32,583 nucleotides of DNA from a virus. Below the pieces are notes generated by a model. The model searched no databases and was not told the origin of the DNA. It saw nothing but the letters and a program-made list of their open reading frames with translations. Position numbers and translations under genes: made by a program. The DNA lies in the IMG/VR virus record IMGVR_UViG_3300031801_000658, positions 1 to 32,583 of that record; one strand, written 5' to 3'. Below are positions 21,428 to 28,730 of this stretch, piece after piece. How positions within the stretch are numbered: position 1 is the first letter of the stretch; every line of letters begins with the position of its first letter.

Positions 21428-23401
21428 TTACTCGATATTATATTTTTTCTTAAGTCTTTGACGTAGTAAGGTATCAACTTGAAAAGCGGTCATAGTGTGG
21501 TCGTCTCCGTACTCATTAACCAATTCTCCCAGAGCGGTCATAATTTGCTCTGGGCCAATAGACTTCCGTGAACCAAAGGGCACATGTGGCAATAGTGGTG
21601 CTAATCCGGGTGACGATACTGTGTTGGCCTTAAAACCATAAGGGAGAAAATCATTAGGCATCTCATCAACGCTTCTGCCTCTAGGAAGATCTCTGCGATC
21701 CATTACATATTCCTGCGGGTGGTCTGGCCTTGTGTTTGGCAAGCCATGATGCTGGTGTTCATGCATATGCTTTTGTACGCAATCTCCACACCCATCATCT
21801 TGTATTGGGGGCGGAACAGGAGTTTCCCTATCAATATCATACCCATCATCGTCGTTTTCGTCATCCTCTTTTTTCTTTTTTCTTCTCCTTCTTCTGTTAA
21901 GTAAAAATGGAACTCCGTATTTGAGGGCAAGCATGCCTAGACTGGCTCCACCAAGGGTAAAGCTAACGTTTTCAACTGCGTTACCATTACCGCCAGTAGC
22001 CCCATCTAGATAATGAATTCCGTTTTCTGCAAGATCAGAAATTTTGTCGTCTTTATCTTTAACAACGCCTAGTAGCTGATCTATTCTAGATTTAAGAGAG
22101 CCTTTCTGTCCTTCGACAGTTCCTAATAGTTCTTTCAGACCGTTAATTTCATTATTAGAACTTGATAAATTGCCAGAGACTCCTGCAAGCTCAGCTTTTA
22201 GGCTTTCGGAAAGAGCTTCAAGATTGGCTAGCTTTTCTTGAAGTTCTGTGATCTTGTCAAGATATTCTTGGCGTTCTTTTCCAAAGTCAATAGGTGGATC
22301 AACAGGACCACCGGGATCTGGTCTTCCGGGCCAACCATCAAAGCCACCGTCTGGCGGATTTGGGTTAGAGGGAGGTAATACAGGTGGTTGATTGGGCGGG
22401 GGACATCTATCCCAAGGACACCAAGGAAACAGGCCGTTTCCTTCGTATAGCTCGCCAACTCTGATTCCACCATAATATTTTGCCGTATCTGCGATACCAC
22501 CACCGGGGAGCTTCAGTTCGGGGCAAAACATGAACTCTCCCTTGGGGGTTTTCCTAAGACCACCCTTGAGGGGAATAACCACATGGTCTTTAATCTTATG
22601 GCCACAGTGAGGACAGACTTTACTTAATCTTTCTTCTGCGGACTTAGTGTTTATAGCCTCTTCTTTTTCTTCGTACACTAAACTGTAAGAAGTTTCAATA
22701 GGATGTCCCTGACCATTACCCTCAATGATATCGTAAATCTGCTTTAGGGATAGGCCAGCGCCATAGTCATCTGGACCATCATCTGTCCAAGCCCCATCTC
22801 CAACTCTCCAAGCCAGCAAGATACCCAACCTAGTGTGAGTCTCTCCCTTGTCATCTTTGATAAGAATGAGAACTCCGCTACCTGATTGACCACCAATAGG
22901 AGCAGCATTAAAACTAACAACAGCCCCCGCATTTCTCAGGACTCTGCCTTTCCAAGCGCAAACCCATTGTGCGGAAGGACATCCGCCAGCCATCACAAGA
23001 TCGTTAGCTCCTATTTTTGTACCTTTGGGAGCAAGAGGAATGACTCTAGGGGGATATCGACCGAAATATTTCTTTTTTACTGACACTATAGCTAGATCAA
23101 GAGCGGTTCCCTCTTCGTAAGCTACGTATTCAGTTTTAAAAGGAATCATAGCGGACTTGTAGCCATCTTGAAAGAACTCTAGGTGGCCTCTCTTGGCTCT
23201 TCCAATTACATGGCCGTTGGTCAGTACGTAGTAGTTTTCTTCATCTTCTTGAAATACAGTTCCGCTGCCTATGGCTCCGTTGGTATTTACTCTACATACT
23301 GCGTCTAGTGCTTGATCTATGGTGAGTGGTTGAGCGGATGCTGGACTGCTGCTTAGAATTAACGCTAAGAAAAGCGCTATCGCGCATAGAAATTTATTCA
23401 T
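21428..23401 (-). CDS. Membrane-anchored trypsin-like serine protease, multidomain
   Basis: 657 aa. Sec signal peptide (1-23, ASA|Q); protease domain 30-225 with H64 (TNGHVIG), D102 (ALDLAIV), S173 (GGQSGSG); Cys pairs 263/266 (CPHC) and 293 with 328/333, a likely zinc ribbon; Pro-rich linker 334-371 (PPPNQPPVLPPSNPNPPDGG); coiled coil 374-460; one membrane helix 479-501 followed by RRRRRKKKK, a stop-transfer; then an acidic, His/Cys-rich segment (CGDC, HMHEHQHH) and a cytosolic-side helical tail. Protease outside, tail inside is the expected topology. Preceded by GAGG ribosome site. A remarkable architecture for a phage. Confidence 0.82.
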   Translation of the reverse strand: MNKFLCAIALFLALILSSSPASAQPLTIDQALDAVCRVNTNGAIGSGTVFQEDEENYYVLTNGHVIGRAKRGHLEFFQDGYKSAMIPFKTEYVAYEEGTALDLAIVSVKKKYFGRYPPRVIPLAPKGTKIGANDLVMAGGCPSAQWVCAWKGRVLRNAGAVVSFNAAPIGGQSGSGVLILIKDDKGETHTRLGILLAWRVGDGAWTDDGPDDYGAGLSLKQIYDIIEGNGQGHPIETSYSLVYEEKEEAINTKSAEERLSKVCPHCGHKIKDHVVIPLKGGLRKTPKGEFMFCPELKLPGGGIADTAKYYGGIRVGELYEGNGLFPWCPWDRCPPPNQPPVLPPSNPNPPDGGFDGWPGRPDPGGPVDPPIDFGKERQEYLDKITELQEKLANLEALSESLKAELAGVSGNLSSSNNEINGLKELLGTVEGQKGSLKSRIDQLLGVVKDKDDKISDLAENGIHYLDGATGGNGNAVENVSFTLGGASLGMLALKYGVPFLLNRRRRRKKKKEDDENDDDGYDIDRETPVPPPIQDDGCGDCVQKHMHEHQHHGLPNTRPDHPQEYVMDRRDLPRGRSVDEMPNDFLPYGFKANTVSSPGLAPLLPHVPFGSRKSIGPEQIMTALGELVNEYGDDHTMTAFQVDTLLRQRLKKKYNIE

Positions 23402-23411
23402 AGTTGTTTCC

Positions 23412-23495
23412 TCAACGGTTTTTAACCTTCATGAGTATACCTAAAATAAGTAGCACACACGCAAATCCTACTAGAATGATTCCTAAATCCTGCAT
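23412..23495 (-). CDS. 27-aa membrane micropeptide
   Basis: ATG at 23495 shares its A with the stop of the NlpC-like gene (TGATG), with AAAGGA upstream; TGA at 23412-23414. Translation MQDLGIILVGFACVLLILGI then LMKVKNR: a single membrane helix with a positive C-terminal end. The stop is followed closely by the GAGGAAACAACT leader of the protease. Coupling at both ends argues that it is a real, very short gene. Confidence 0.55.
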   Translation of the reverse strand: MQDLGIILVGFACVLLILGILMKVKNR

Positions 23496-24085
23496 CACCA
23501 GTCCTTTTGGATTGTAAACTTATATTCGAAAAGACAAGATCTTGCTAGATCTGCCGGTGTTACCGCAGAGTCAGCGAGGTAAGGCACTGGGTCTAGATGC
23601 GCTTGTCTGTAGGCGTAAACAACCGCCGTGCTACAAACGAACACGTTCGTTGGATCATCATCTTTTATGTTCTGTTCTGCCAGCCTACAAAATGGCAAAT
23701 AGTGTTTTCCGAGCTTCCAGAAATTTTTCCAACCATACGGCAGACCTGTGATCTTTTTCATAACGTCTGTGATATCGTTGGCTATGTCTTTCGTAAGTCT
23801 ATGACCTTTATCATCAAACTCAATATAGTTAGCCGCTCTAAATACGTCGATGTTATCGGGATGGGTTTCAACCTGAGATTTCATAGAAACGGCTCTACCG
23901 CCCTTAAACTCTCTGAATTCTATACATTGCAGATCGTCATCGTCCCAATGTGCTATCGCGGCATGGCTGTGGACTCCACTGCCATACCTTTTAATGAGCC
24001 AAGAAATTAGTCCCTCTCCGCGAAACAGTAAAACGTCTGCCTCTTGAATTTGGGACATCGCTTCGCGATAGGGAACCAATAGCAT
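23495..24085 (-). CDS. Permuted papain-fold hydrolase (YiiX/NlpC-P60-like)
   Basis: 196 aa. EADVLLFRGEGLISWLIKRY and VHSHAAIAHW with H41, then a far-downstream FVCSTAVVYAY with nucleophile C151: the circularly permuted NlpC/P60 (YiiX, DUF830) order, His before Cys. Such enzymes cut peptide or acyl/amide bonds in cell-wall or lipid substrates. No signal peptide, so export, if any, would need a holin or pore. ATG 24085 directly follows the previous stop (TAGATG). Candidate lysis or entry enzyme. Confidence 0.72.
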   Translation of the reverse strand: MLLVPYREAMSQIQEADVLLFRGEGLISWLIKRYGSGVHSHAAIAHWDDDDLQCIEFREFKGGRAVSMKSQVETHPDNIDVFRAANYIEFDDKGHRLTKDIANDITDVMKKITGLPYGWKNFWKLGKHYLPFCRLAEQNIKDDDPTNVFVCSTAVVYAYRQAHLDPVPYLADSAVTPADLARSCLFEYKFTIQKDW

Positions 24086-24406
24086 CTAATTGTTCTCTAG
24101 TTTTTTTTCTATTCTGTCTAATATATCAGCGATCCTTCTCTGATCATTTACGATTTTAATCATTACATTCTGCATGTCTTTTTGGATTTCTGCCCAGCTT
24201 CTGGGCACGTATACCAAGGGTGTTCCATCGGTATCACATTTGGACATGATTTCATTAGAGTTTTTTAACCAGTCTCTTTCGTCATCCATCAAAACTGACT
24301 TTGAAGGAACTGCTTTTAGGATAAGAACCTCAATCACCTTCCCTAAAATCAAAACAATTGCCACTACTGCGGCCAGCATAGGAACTGAAAAGATTTCTGA
24401 ATCCAT
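24086..24406 (-). CDS. Membrane-anchored coiled-coil protein (holin/spanin-like candidate)
   Basis: 106 aa from ATG 24406, with a GGAG site 7-11 bases upstream. One membrane helix (about 10-28, MLAAVVAIVLILGKVIEVLI) and a C-terminal half of helices with WAEIQKDMQNVMIKIVNDQR then ILDRIEKKLE, coiled-coil. Topology resembles phage lysis-type proteins but no family is recognised. Its leader includes the end of the upstream terminator (24421-24457), so it is probably transcribed from a separate start or by read-through. Confidence 0.65.
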   Translation of the reverse strand: MDSEIFSVPMLAAVVAIVLILGKVIEVLILKAVPSKSVLMDDERDWLKNSNEIMSKCDTDGTPLVYVPRSWAEIQKDMQNVMIKIVNDQRRIADILDRIEKKLENN

Positions 24407-24420
24407 GATGACTCCAAGAT

Positions 24421-24457
24421 AAAAAGAGGGGTCGAGAGTGTGAACCAACGACCCCTC
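24421..24457 (-). terminator. Rho-independent terminator
   Basis: On the minus strand: GAGGGGTCG, a 14-base loop, CGACCCCTC (a perfect 9-bp GC-rich stem) followed by TTTTT. Sits 20 bases after the stop of the 189-aa gene, ending that gene's own transcript. It is the only clear intrinsic terminator I found in the window. Confidence 0.88.
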
Positions 24458-24476
24458 CGTGTTATGAAATTGTCAA

Positions 24477-25046
24477 TTAGCCACCAGTCTTGGCAGGATA
24501 GTCCTTGTTGTTGTTCGTAAACGTAACAAAGTCTTCCAGAATGGTGAATTCGCCGGGTACTGCGCGAGTGGGCGTAGCAGCATGGTCGGCGTTAAACGAA
24601 ACGTTATTGCCAGCGCTGCCACCATCGGTTGCGATACCGGTGCTATAAGCAATGCTAGTAATATCAATTCGCTCAGTTTCAGACAAGTCATGAATAGCAA
24701 CGCGCTCTGGCACTTCGCTTCCGGGGAAGGTCAGTAGGGTTGAAGCAACGTTATTAATCTTCGAGGCATAGCCACGAAGCAAGAACTGAGGATCATTGGC
24801 CTTGGGTTGGTAAGCCAAAGCTCCAGAGCCTTTGGCAGTCTGGACACCGGCCTTCCACTTGGAGCCTGTCAGAGCCACAACCTTGGCCCCATAGCCAACG
24901 TCGGGTGTTTCTGAGATGGCGTTAGCCTTGACTTCAAAAGTTCTTGTGACAGGAGACCCTGCCGTGGTGGTGGTGGCGGCATTGATGCCGAGGACAGTGG
25001 CCCCGTTGTTCTTTTTGCCTGTACCTGATATTGTAGTTGTAGCCAT
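24477..25046 (-). CDS. Thr/Ala/Gly-rich protein, probably abundant virion component
   Basis: 189 aa from ATG 25046 (AAAGGTG about 8 bases upstream; the open frame from 25127 runs back across the leader). Begins MATTTISGTGKKNNGATVLG; beta-rich with few charged residues, no Cys, no signal peptide, one aromatic-rich acidic end (EFTILEDFVTFTNNNKDYPAK). It has its own promoter-like leader and its own terminator, and codons look more optimised than the neighbours. This fits a major structural or decoration protein expressed late; family not recognised. Alternatively a small tail or fibre-tip protein. Confidence 0.72.
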   Translation of the reverse strand: MATTTISGTGKKNNGATVLGINAATTTTAGSPVTRTFEVKANAISETPDVGYGAKVVALTGSKWKAGVQTAKGSGALAYQPKANDPQFLLRGYASKINNVASTLLTFPGSEVPERVAIHDLSETERIDITSIAYSTGIATDGGSAGNNVSFNADHAATPTRAVPGEFTILEDFVTFTNNNKDYPAKTGG

Positions 25047-25115
25047 TTTAAACACCTTTCTGTGTTTGGCTATCAATCCTATTTTTCCCGTTAGTATAAG
25101 ATCCGATCCTACTAT

Positions 25116-25121
25116 ATTATA
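25116..25121 (-). promoter_or_regulatory. -10-like TATAAT in the leader of the 189-aa gene
   Basis: In the 98-base gap 25047-25144, the largest in the window, the minus strand reads GGTGTATAATATAG about 70 bases before the start codon. No -35 element is visible at 16-18 bases, in keeping with a promoter for the phage's own sigma factor, encoded directly upstream. Gene spacing plus the following terminator make it a likely single-gene transcription unit. Confidence 0.45.
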
Positions 25122-25144
25122 CACCAATTTAAAGGATATTTTCC

Positions 25145-25636
25145 CTAGTTCAATTCACATATATCCTTTAGCTTCTCCAGACCCCTCTTGACATATCTTC
25201 TGGCTGTTTCCCTGCTATAATTGTTTTTATTGCCTATTTCTTCCATAGTTAAGCTGTAAAAAAATCGTTGTTCGATAACATCTCGAAGTTTTGGTGGCAA
25301 GGTTTCTATTGCATCTATTATTTCTGTCGAGTTTTGATCAAAGCATTCGAATAAATCGTCATTGTAAACCATCCCTTTTCTGTATTTGTTTATGATATAC
25401 AACTCTTTTTGGCATTCCCATTTGATGCTATTGTATAAATAAGACGTGAATTTTTGTCCACAGGATATGTCAAATTTAACAAGGGCTTTCCAAAGCGCCA
25501 CCAGCTTGCATCTATGAAGATCTTCTTTAGGAATGATGTTTTTGTAGAATCCGCAGACCTTGCTCATTATTTTTGCGTTATTTATGTTTTCAAATTCTTT
25601 ATTGAATTCATCATCATATACTTTCCTTTTATCCAT
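25145..25636 (-). CDS. RNA polymerase sigma factor, sigma-70-like (phage late type)
   Basis: 163 aa from ATG 25636 (GGAG at about 9 bases; GTG 25645 is a longer option). Region 2: HRCKLVALWKALVKFDISCG then KFTSYLYNSIKWECQKEL; region 4 with a helix-turn-helix LTMEEIGNKNNYSRETARRYVKRG and the leading LPPKLRDVIEQRFFYS. The short size, without region 1 or 3 expansions, fits small ECF-like or T4 gp55-like phage factors that redirect host RNA polymerase to late genes. Gene order (sigma, then promoter-like leader, then abundant protein, then terminator) supports that role; direct target is inferred. Confidence 0.83.
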   Translation of the reverse strand: MDKRKVYDDEFNKEFENINNAKIMSKVCGFYKNIIPKEDLHRCKLVALWKALVKFDISCGQKFTSYLYNSIKWECQKELYIINKYRKGMVYNDDLFECFDQNSTEIIDAIETLPPKLRDVIEQRFFYSLTMEEIGNKNNYSRETARRYVKRGLEKLKDICELN

Positions 25637-25686
25637 CGGGTCCACTCCGTCCTATTTTCCACTGGTCCTACAAAATTGTCAGACTA

Positions 25687-26310
25687 TTAGAGGTCGTTAG
25701 ATTGTATAATAGTTCCGCCGGAAAGTATTTTGGCATTTTTATAGAGTAAAACAGTTTTCTTGTATTTTTTATCCTCTAGGTCATTGGTTCCTATGTGAGA
25801 TATTTCTCCATTTGGAAATATAAATATGGCCCAGTGCTCATACTCAGATAATTCTAATTTTATGCCCTCAACCTCTGTATCCGCAACAGAAAATTCATCA
25901 TCATCAGAAAGCTCTTTACTACAAATGCTATTTTCTATGCCAACCCTGACATCTCTAAAGCTAAATAACTTTCCTACGCCTAAGAAGAACCTATACCTTG
26001 TTAAGATTACCAAGACCTCAACTCCGGGGGTAGATTCTATATAATTTTGAACAAAATCTGTGATATCAAAATTAGTATGACCAAGCCAGCAATCAAATTG
26101 CTTAATAGGACTCATTCTATCGTCTACTTGATACATTCCCACGGGGGTATGCACTAGCTTAGGGATTCTTTCAAAAAAATCTGCTAGATCAAACTCGGTA
26201 GGCTCTTCGGCATCCTCAGATTCTATACCAGCAAACGGATTAGAATGTGCTGGCTCTGTGTACTGCGGGAGGTCTTCCCACTTTTCCCACGCGATTTTTC
26301 TTTCAGTCAC
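25687..26310 (-). CDS. Unknown 207-aa protein, GTG start
   Basis: GTG at 26310 is 4 bases after a GGAGGT site (26315-26320); the longer TTG frame is an artefact. Acidic N-terminal (EDAEEPTEFDLADFFERI), then a mixed beta part with EVLVILTRYRFFLGVGKLFSF and EHWAIFIFPNGEISHIGTND. No recognised domain. Runs just before the sigma gene, so it may belong to the same regulated transcript. Confidence 0.65.
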   Translation of the reverse strand: MTERKIAWEKWEDLPQYTEPAHSNPFAGIESEDAEEPTEFDLADFFERIPKLVHTPVGMYQVDDRMSPIKQFDCWLGHTNFDITDFVQNYIESTPGVEVLVILTRYRFFLGVGKLFSFRDVRVGIENSICSKELSDDDEFSVADTEVEGIKLELSEYEHWAIFIFPNGEISHIGTNDLEDKKYKKTVLLYKNAKILSGGTIIQSNDL

Positions 26311-26314
26311 GATT

Positions 26315-26320
26315 ACCTCC
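26315..26320 (-). promoter_or_regulatory. Ribosome-binding site fixing a GTG start
   Basis: GGAGGT, 4 bases upstream of GTG 26310. It shows that translation begins at GTG and not at TTG 26322, which lies within the site itself. Confidence 0.75.
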
Positions 26321-26339
26321 AAGACTAAAAGGATTATCT

Positions 26340-26693
26340 CTATTCACTGCCGTACTGTGGAAACACTTGAGTAGGAGAAACTACAGGTTTATCGCTCTGG
26401 ACAAACGCATGTTCCTTCATTTCTGGTTCTGCAAAAAAAAGATCATTAAGGGTTGTTAGCAGTTGATGGTATTGTCTTTTTTGCACTGGTGTTCGACACC
26501 GGCTTTTAATAAATTCTAAACTCTCGGCCATCAACTGTCCAGAATGCAATTCATACAAAAGGTTTGCAAAACCGACAACCGATTCGTCGTCCGAATCCCA
26601 GCCAGCCTCCACCCAAATAATTCCATCTTCGTCTACCAGATAGTTTATATGGCTTTGGACGTTCGGTTTTTCTATATTATTTTTATCGATCAT
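26340..26693 (-). CDS. Unknown protein
   Basis: 117 aa. Begins with INYLVDEDGIIWVEAGWDSDD, a small beta hairpin with acidic end, then a helical region (LLYELHSGQLMAESLEFIKSRC). The rest is flexible. Gives no family match; one of a run of four co-linear unknown genes. Confidence 0.6.
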   Translation of the reverse strand: MIDKNNIEKPNVQSHINYLVDEDGIIWVEAGWDSDDESVVGFANLLYELHSGQLMAESLEFIKSRCRTPVQKRQYHQLLTTLNDLFFAEPEMKEHAFVQSDKPVVSPTQVFPQYGSE

Positions 26694-26697
26694 GTAT

Positions 26698-27102
26698 TTA
26701 ATGTGTGATGAGGTTCAGATTTTGAATAATATCGTGATAATCCTGAATCTGAGAGATTTGATTTTCGTTGGATTGAAAATAATCACTAATCGTAACCCAC
26801 TGGCCGTGTTTAAGATCTATATCGTCTGGTATCATGACTCCGTGATTCAAATTTAGCTCGTATCCCTTTTCTATTTTCCTATTGGTCACTCCTAAAAATT
26901 TAATATCGAGCCATTCGGAATCAACCTTTAGGTATTTATCAGATATTTTTTTGAGAACATCTACGGGTTGTTGTGGGCCATACATTAAATACGATGGAAC
27001 AGAGCTATCTTCCGATACAACTATTTTATAGCTGTTCTGTGTGTTGTTTAAATCAATAGATATAATACCAAGATTGATTTTAGCTTTGTATCTTAAAGAC
27101 AT
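26698..27102 (-). CDS. Unknown protein, beta-rich
   Basis: 134 aa. Strands IISIDLNNTQNSYKIVVS and LDIKFLGVTNRKIEKGYELN form a beta-rich fold, with a C-terminal helical segment. A Nudix-like N-terminal layout was considered, but no Nudix box is visible. Stop is four bases before the next gene's start. Confidence 0.6.
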   Translation of the reverse strand: MSLRYKAKINLGIISIDLNNTQNSYKIVVSEDSSVPSYLMYGPQQPVDVLKKISDKYLKVDSEWLDIKFLGVTNRKIEKGYELNLNHGVMIPDDIDLKHGQWVTISDYFQSNENQISQIQDYHDIIQNLNLITH

Positions 27103-27104
27103 TA

Positions 27105-27308
27105 CTATTGCTCTTTGCTAACGGCGTCTAAAATTTCTATGCAGCTTACGGCGCTTTCATAATCCTGTGTAGCCTTTACAACTTCTTCGACTACGTTAGA
27201 ATGATCGCCAACTGCAAGTGGGTTCTGGCAATAAAGATCTAGTCTTACTCTAGCTTCAGCGGCCTTCGCATGAAAATGCTCTCTGGCCGCTTTCATTGTC
27301 GGACTCAT
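27105..27308 (-). CDS. Small helical protein
   Basis: 67 aa, almost all helix (TMKAAREHFHAKAAEARVRL, VVEEVVKATQDYESAVSCIE). Two bases separate its stop from the next start. Small phage regulator or scaffold-like helper possible; no family recognised. Confidence 0.6.
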   Translation of the reverse strand: MSPTMKAAREHFHAKAAEARVRLDLYCQNPLAVGDHSNVVEEVVKATQDYESAVSCIEILDAVSKEQ

Positions 27309-27364
27309 CTCTTATCCTTCCTAATAGTTCTTACGTTAAAATAAACACTCCAAACTGGCGTTAA

Positions 27365-27577
27365 TTACTTCTTCATACAATTAGGACACTTGCAACCAGT
27401 ATCGTCACAAGCACACTTGTCGCATACGCAATTGTCACAGGCGCAGGCGGCTTTATCGCCACCAGCAACTGGACACACACCAGCACAATTACACAGTAGC
27501 GGACAGAAGTGGAGGCAGTAACCGACCGCAACCCCAATGCCCAAACACAGAAAATGCTTCTTGACAAAGTCTAACAT
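27365..27577 (-). CDS. Cys-rich metallothionein-like membrane protein
   Basis: 70 aa, 15 Cys. N-terminal hydrophobic segment (about 8-30, FLCLGIGVAVGYCLHFCPLLC) anchors or exports it. The C-terminal part (45-67) has nine Cys in 23 residues: CACDNCVCDKCACDD then TGCKCPNC, with CxC and CxxC spacing as in metallothioneins. Expected to bind several Zn, Cu or Cd ions. ATG 27577 (GGGAG 8 bases upstream) overlaps the glycosyltransferase stop by 7 bases. A metal-binding or redox role in the envelope is inferred; a disulfide-rich peptide is an alternative. Confidence 0.7.
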   Translation of the reverse strand: MLDFVKKHFLCLGIGVAVGYCLHFCPLLCNCAGVCPVAGGDKAACACDNCVCDKCACDDTGCKCPNCMKK

Positions 27578-28419
27578 TTGATTTCTCCCTTAAACTGATA
27601 TTGAATCTCTTGATGGCATCCTCTCACTTCGGAGAAATCCATAGAATCCAAATCTATGGCATGTCCTGATAAAAATAGATTGTTTAATTCCTCTAACTCC
27701 ATCCCATACTTTTCCCCAGCTTTGTTTACCGACGACCCCACAATATTAGCAGGGCTATTGACAAGAACGCTTTCGTCAAAACAAGCCATAAGGTTTGGCA
27801 AGGAGACATCAAATTCACCAGACCCCTCAAGTCCGTTAGGGGTATCAAAATCGTAAGTGATCATCTCTAGCACTTGATCTCTTCTATATATATGGCCATC
27901 CACGGAAAATGGATAGGCAAAATTAGTATGTTTGGGTAGTAGCGTCCAATCCCACAAAGCGTACAGGTCGTCAACCGCAATCAATTCTTGGGGGAATGGG
28001 CACGCCTTGTCTTTATATTCGTTTTGAACTGATGTATTACTTCCTAGTCTTAGAGACAAGCATAGCAATTGTTTTTCTTGAGTGTCAAAATACCTAAACA
28101 TAGTGTCTATTGATTCAAAAGTCGTTTCTACTTTTCTGTATAAAATATTATCATCAACAAAAAAGCAAATGTATTCTCCTGAGTTTTTTATAGCCTCTAG
28201 AGTTATGTCTCTAAAATCTGAAGGAGGAGACTGCTGTTTGGTCCAGACTATCTCTTCATATTGATCTTGTAATATATTATACCCATCTTGAAATGCGTCC
28301 GAAGAAGCATTGTAAATGACGGTCATATTAAAAAGATTAGAGCCATTTTTGCTTATGCTATCTAAAAGTAGGCCAAGCTGGTTAGCTCTGTCTCTAGAAA
28401 AGATAATTGTAGAGATCAT
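27571..28419 (-). CDS. Glycosyltransferase, GT2-like (GT-A fold)
   Basis: 282 aa. Begins MISTIIFSRDRANQLGLLLD, as in GT-A family enzymes, followed by VIYNASSDAFQDGY and the metal-binding ICFFVDDNILY (DDN at about residue 90). Later residues carry hydrophobic beta strands. Transfers a sugar from a nucleotide-sugar donor; acceptor unknown. Start overlaps the previous gene's stop as ATGA. Part of the surface-modification cluster. Could also be a paralogue with altered specificity. Confidence 0.65.
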   Translation of the reverse strand: MISTIIFSRDRANQLGLLLDSISKNGSNLFNMTVIYNASSDAFQDGYNILQDQYEEIVWTKQQSPPSDFRDITLEAIKNSGEYICFFVDDNILYRKVETTFESIDTMFRYFDTQEKQLLCLSLRLGSNTSVQNEYKDKACPFPQELIAVDDLYALWDWTLLPKHTNFAYPFSVDGHIYRRDQVLEMITYDFDTPNGLEGSGEFDVSLPNLMACFDESVLVNSPANIVGSSVNKAGEKYGMELEELNNLFLSGHAIDLDSMDFSEVRGCHQEIQYQFKGEIKC

Positions 28420-28730
28420 TCGTCGTTATCTCGATTTTTCTTGGAGTTGTAGTTTTCTGCTGTCTTGTCTAGAATAGTTTTTGCTCTAGACTGTTTTTTG
28501 AAAACTAAAGTTCTTCCGTTTTTTCTGTATGAACCCCTTCTAGAGTAATAAAAAAGTTCTCCAGTTTTAGGGTCTTCATACTCATAAGCGCCTTTAGACC
28601 TGTTTTCCCACTTGCTATGACAAAAAGCAACTCTCTGTTTAGAATCTGGAAAATCTCTCTTGGCTTCTTCGCTAGACATACACCTTGAAACATAATCTTT
28701 TTGTTGTTCGCCTTTACGCGGAGATGGCAT
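28416..28730 (-). CDS. Small phage protein with MPSPRKGEQQKDYVSRCM motif
   Basis: 104 aa. N-terminal SPRKGEQQKDYVSRCMSSEEAK and DFPDSKQRVAFCHSKWEN look like a small conserved phage domain (Cys in RCM and FCH). Then a basic region (YYSRRGSYRKNGRTLVFKKQ). I recognise the pattern from phage proteins but not its role. Overlaps the GT4 gene by 17 bases. Confidence 0.65.
   Translation of the reverse strand: MPSPRKGEQQKDYVSRCMSSEEAKRDFPDSKQRVAFCHSKWENRSKGAYEYEDPKTGELFYYSRRGSYRKNGRTLVFKKQSRAKTILDKTAENYNSKKNRDNDE

Noticed and set aside
26698-27102. Nudix hydrolase
   Set aside because: No Nudix box (GX5EX7REUXEEXGU) is visible.
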